Assembly: GCA_030832235.1 (NCBI GenBank)
Contig: JAURJO010000480.1
Span: 1 to 7,883, forward strand
Source of the DNA: Verrucomicrobiota bacterium
GTDB taxonomy: Bacteria; Verrucomicrobiota; Verrucomicrobiia; Opitutales; Opitutaceae
DNA length: 7,883 bases
Direction: 5' to 3'
The notes beneath the pieces were generated by a model. It worked only from the letters and a program-made list of their open reading frames with translations. It did not search any database and was not told the origin of the DNA. Positions 6,007 to 7,883 of the stretch are shown piece after piece. The translations under genes and the position numbers were made by a program. Every line of letters begins with the position of its first letter. The stretch's first letter is position 1.

Positions 6007-6981
6007 TCAACGTTTCACCGGATGCGGGATCGGCTCCGTCGAGATCGACGAAGGAATCCCGCGAAGGTGCTGTTCGAAAAACTGCCGGACTCGCCGCCGC
6101 TCCTCCGCGTTCTCGTAGCCGTGCCCGCCTCCCTGGACCGGCACCAGGAGATGCGCGCCGCCCGCGCGTCGCATCGCGGCGTCGAACTCCTCCGCTTGCA
6201 CGAACGGCACCAGGGTGTCCGCGGTGCCATGGAACGTGATGATCGGCGGCAGGCCCGCGGCGGCGTGCGACACCGGCGACGCCCGACGGGCCAACCCGGC
6301 TTTTTCGTCGACCGGTCCGCCGAACATCAGCGCCAGGCGCTGCGCGAGCGGACCCGCCTGGGCCGGCGAGGCGCGGGCGGATTCCGGCCGCGCGAGGAAA
6401 TTCAAGCGGCCGAAACGGTTGACGACGCAAGTCACGCGACTGCTCGCGGAGCCATGCGGCCCCACCGAACCCTCGAGATCCTCCACGCCGCCGCTTACGC
6501 CGAGCAACGTGACGAGCGTCCCCCCCGCCGAGCTGCCGATCACGCCGATCCGCTCCGGGTCGAGCCCGTGGCGCGCCGCGTTGGCGCGGATCCACCGGAT
6601 CGCCGCCTTGCAATCGTGGATCTGCGCCGGCCAGCGCGCCTCGCCGGCAAGGCGGTAGCCGATTGAAACGCCCGCGTAACTTCCAGTGGCGGCATAAGGT
6701 TGAACGATCACGCGCCCGGCCGCCTTGCTGCCGCCGACCCAGCCTCCTCCGTGCACGAACACGATCACCGGCAACGGCGCGGCGCCCGCACGTTTCCGCG
6801 GCAGGTAGAGATCGAGTTGCTGCCGCGGGTTGCCGGCGCCCGCGTAATCGAGGCCGGTCACCACCTCCACCGACTCCGCGTCAGGCACCGCACCGCCGGT
6901 TGGCACGCCGGCCAAGCTCGCCAGAGCTAAAACCGAGAATGTCTTCAACCACGGCCCCCGCTGAGGAATGTTAAGCGCCAC
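6007..6981 (-). CDS. Secreted alpha/beta hydrolase, esterase/lipase type
   Basis: A 324-residue serine hydrolase of the HGGGW (hormone-sensitive-lipase/BD-FAE-like) type that probably cleaves a carboxylic ester, such as an acetyl or feruloyl group on a glycan. The oxyanion motif HGGGW is at 77-81, the nucleophile elbow GSSAG at 149-153 (S151), the acid is probably D255 in HGTADTLVP, and the base H287 is in GGGHGY, so the triad looks complete. A hydrophobic N-terminal segment (about 14-27) suggests export. The start is uncertain: the frame opens with GTG at 6981, but a TTG at 6948 gives a tidier signal peptide (K-T-F-S-V-L-A-L-A after the initiator) and has GGGGG a few bases upstream. Where relatives usually show a GPTD segment this protein reads FGRLN (about 190-194). 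It lies 229 bases upstream of the ceramidase-like gene in the same direction; that gap shows no promoter I can defend, so co-transcription is possible but unproven. Confidence 0.87.
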   Translation of the reverse strand: MALNIPQRGPWLKTFSVLALASLAGVPTGGAVPDAESVEVVTGLDYAGAGNPRQQLDLYLPRKRAGAAPLPVIVFVHGGGWVGGSKAAGRVIVQPYAATGSYAGVSIGYRLAGEARWPAQIHDCKAAIRWIRANAARHGLDPERIGVIGSSAGGTLVTLLGVSGGVEDLEGSVGPHGSASSRVTCVVNRFGRLNFLARPESARASPAQAGPLAQRLALMFGGPVDEKAGLARRASPVSHAAAGLPPIITFHGTADTLVPFVQAEEFDAAMRRAGGAHLLVPVQGGGHGYENAEERRRVRQFFEQHLRGIPSSISTEPIPHPVKR

Positions 6982-7116
6982 GAGCCGGTGTCACGCCGGC
7001 CGCCGGCCGTGTCAAGCGACCCGACCGCCACTCAAGCGTGAGACGCGAAATGAAGCACGGGGCTCCGGAATCCTAGCACGGATGCGAGGGGTTTCGCACA
7101 ACCAACCGCCTCCGCC

Positions 7117-7883
7117 TTACTCGATCGCGATCATCCGCACCTGCTTGGTCTTGGTCGAGCCGACGCCGAGCGTCTCGGCGAACTCCAGCGTGCGGATCTC
7201 CTCGTCGAGGCTCTCGAAGCCCTCCTGCTTGCGGTGGCGGTTGATCCGGTCACGAGCGAGCGAGTCCATCATCACCGGGTCGTTGGTGAGCCAGAGCAGC
7301 GGCTCGGAGACGGTGTAAAGCGAATTGAAGAACGGGCCGCCCACGAATTGGTAGTGCTCGAGGCTGGCGAGCGTGAACATCCACGTCTGGCGCAGTTCGG
7401 GGATGGCGCTCATCTCGGCGACCGCGGCGGGGGCGTTGGCCGGGGACCGGAAGAACCGCGCGGTGTTGGAAGCGTTCCAAAGGGTCGCGTTCACCAGCGC
7501 GCCGTTGACGCCGAGCGTCGGGTGATCGGTGAAGACCGGCAGGTTGATCCAGAAGTCGGCGTCGAGAAACAGCGGCGTGGCGAGGAAACTCTTGCGGTCC
7601 TCGTCCTTGGTGGTGCTGGCCTTCACGCCCTTGGTCTGCTCCTGCGCGAAGATCGGATCAAAACGCTGCGGCAGCGGCGAGTCGTAGAACCACACGGGGT
7701 CGTAGTAACGGCCCGACTCCAGCACGTAGACCGGATTGCCCGAGAACGGCGTGGAGCCCGAGACGAGCGAAGGCAGGTAACCGGTCATGCGCAGGCGGAG
7801 GGCGTTGAGGCCGACCAGGAAGATGCCGTTGTGCTCGAAGCCACGTTTCTTGAGCGACGCGATGACGGCCTTCACCAGCGGCA
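7117..7883 (-). CDS. DUF362 domain protein, C-terminal part
   Basis: Partial: the frame continues past the right edge (P-L-V-K-A-V-I-A-S-L-K), so the apparent GTG at 7875 is internal and the true start lies outside. About 255 codons are seen, ending at TAA (7119-7117). The stretch FWINLPVFTDHPTLGVNGALVN (roughly 7498-7560) matches the DUF362 core, where a His-Pro and a Gly-Ala-Leu-x-Asn follow a hydrophobic strand. Near the end, LLWLTNDPVMMDSLARDRIN matches the family's conserved segment in which an Asp-Pro precedes a second Asp. The biochemical role of DUF362 is not well established; some members carry iron-sulfur domains, but no Cys cluster is visible in this part. The visible part has no membrane segment, and any signal peptide would be in the missing N-terminus. 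It lies 135 bases upstream of the hydrolase in the same direction. Confidence 0.68.
   Translation of the reverse strand, partial: PLVKAVIASLKKRGFEHNGIFLVGLNALRLRMTGYLPSLVSGSTPFSGNPVYVLESGRYYDPVWFYDSPLPQRFDPIFAQEQTKGVKASTTKDEDRKSFLATPLFLDADFWINLPVFTDHPTLGVNGALVNATLWNASNTARFFRSPANAPAAVAEMSAIPELRQTWMFTLASLEHYQFVGGPFFNSLYTVSEPLLWLTNDPVMMDSLARDRINRHRKQEGFESLDEEIRTLEFAETLGVGSTKTKQVRMIAIE

Noticed and set aside
5956..6666. Long plus-strand open frame (236 codons) opposite the alpha/beta hydrolase
   Set aside because: It is Arg/His-rich without recognisable motifs, and the opposite strand has a complete catalytic triad and signal peptide. It is a GC-driven shadow.
6993..7012. Imperfect GC hairpin (CACGCCGGC with GCCGGCCGTG) between the DUF362 and hydrolase genes as a terminator
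   Set aside because: The loop is almost absent, one base is bulged, and no T-run follows on the minus strand, so a terminator cannot be supported.

Overview
The window is about 7.9 kb of GC-rich bacterial DNA with long shadow frames on the opposite strands, as expected at this base composition. Two exported formylglycine sulfatases, a neutral-ceramidase-like secreted enzyme, a secreted alpha/beta hydrolase, a DUF362 protein and a DUF1611 (DgcN-like) protein together suggest the PVC group, most likely Verrucomicrobiota of the Opitutales type or a planctomycete. That placement is an inference from gene content and style, because no marker gene is present.

Layout. The plus strand carries the 3' part of a DgcN-like/DUF1611 P-loop gene (window edge to 884). 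It is followed 19 bases later by a sulfatase with a complete catalytic residue set (904-2481). A 405-base gene-free stretch (2482-2886) separates this block from the minus-strand genes and holds a cluster of three GC-rich palindromic repeats in alternating orientation. The rest is on the minus strand. In transcription order it is a DUF362 protein with its 5' end outside the window (7883-7117), a secreted alpha/beta hydrolase (6981-6007), a neutral/alkaline ceramidase-like hydrolase (5777-4293) and a second sulfatase (4296-2887). The last two genes overlap in an ATGA stop/start junction.

How the genes may work together. Four of the six genes encode predicted exported hydrolases: two sulfatases, a ceramidase-like amidase and an esterase-like enzyme. 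This fits a scavenging locus for sulfated or acylated glycans or lipids outside the cytoplasm or in the periplasm. The tightest functional link is the ceramidase-like/sulfatase overlap. The second sulfatase departs from the standard sulfatase active site at three positions, while the first keeps all of them, so the two are probably not redundant. The DgcN-like gene points to D-glutamate or acidic amino-acid metabolism, and its link to the sulfatase is positional only.

I did not find a clear new defence, mobile or regulatory system. The most interesting items are the alternating palindromic repeat cluster between the convergent sulfatases, the altered active site of the second sulfatase, and its translational overlap with the ceramidase-like gene.
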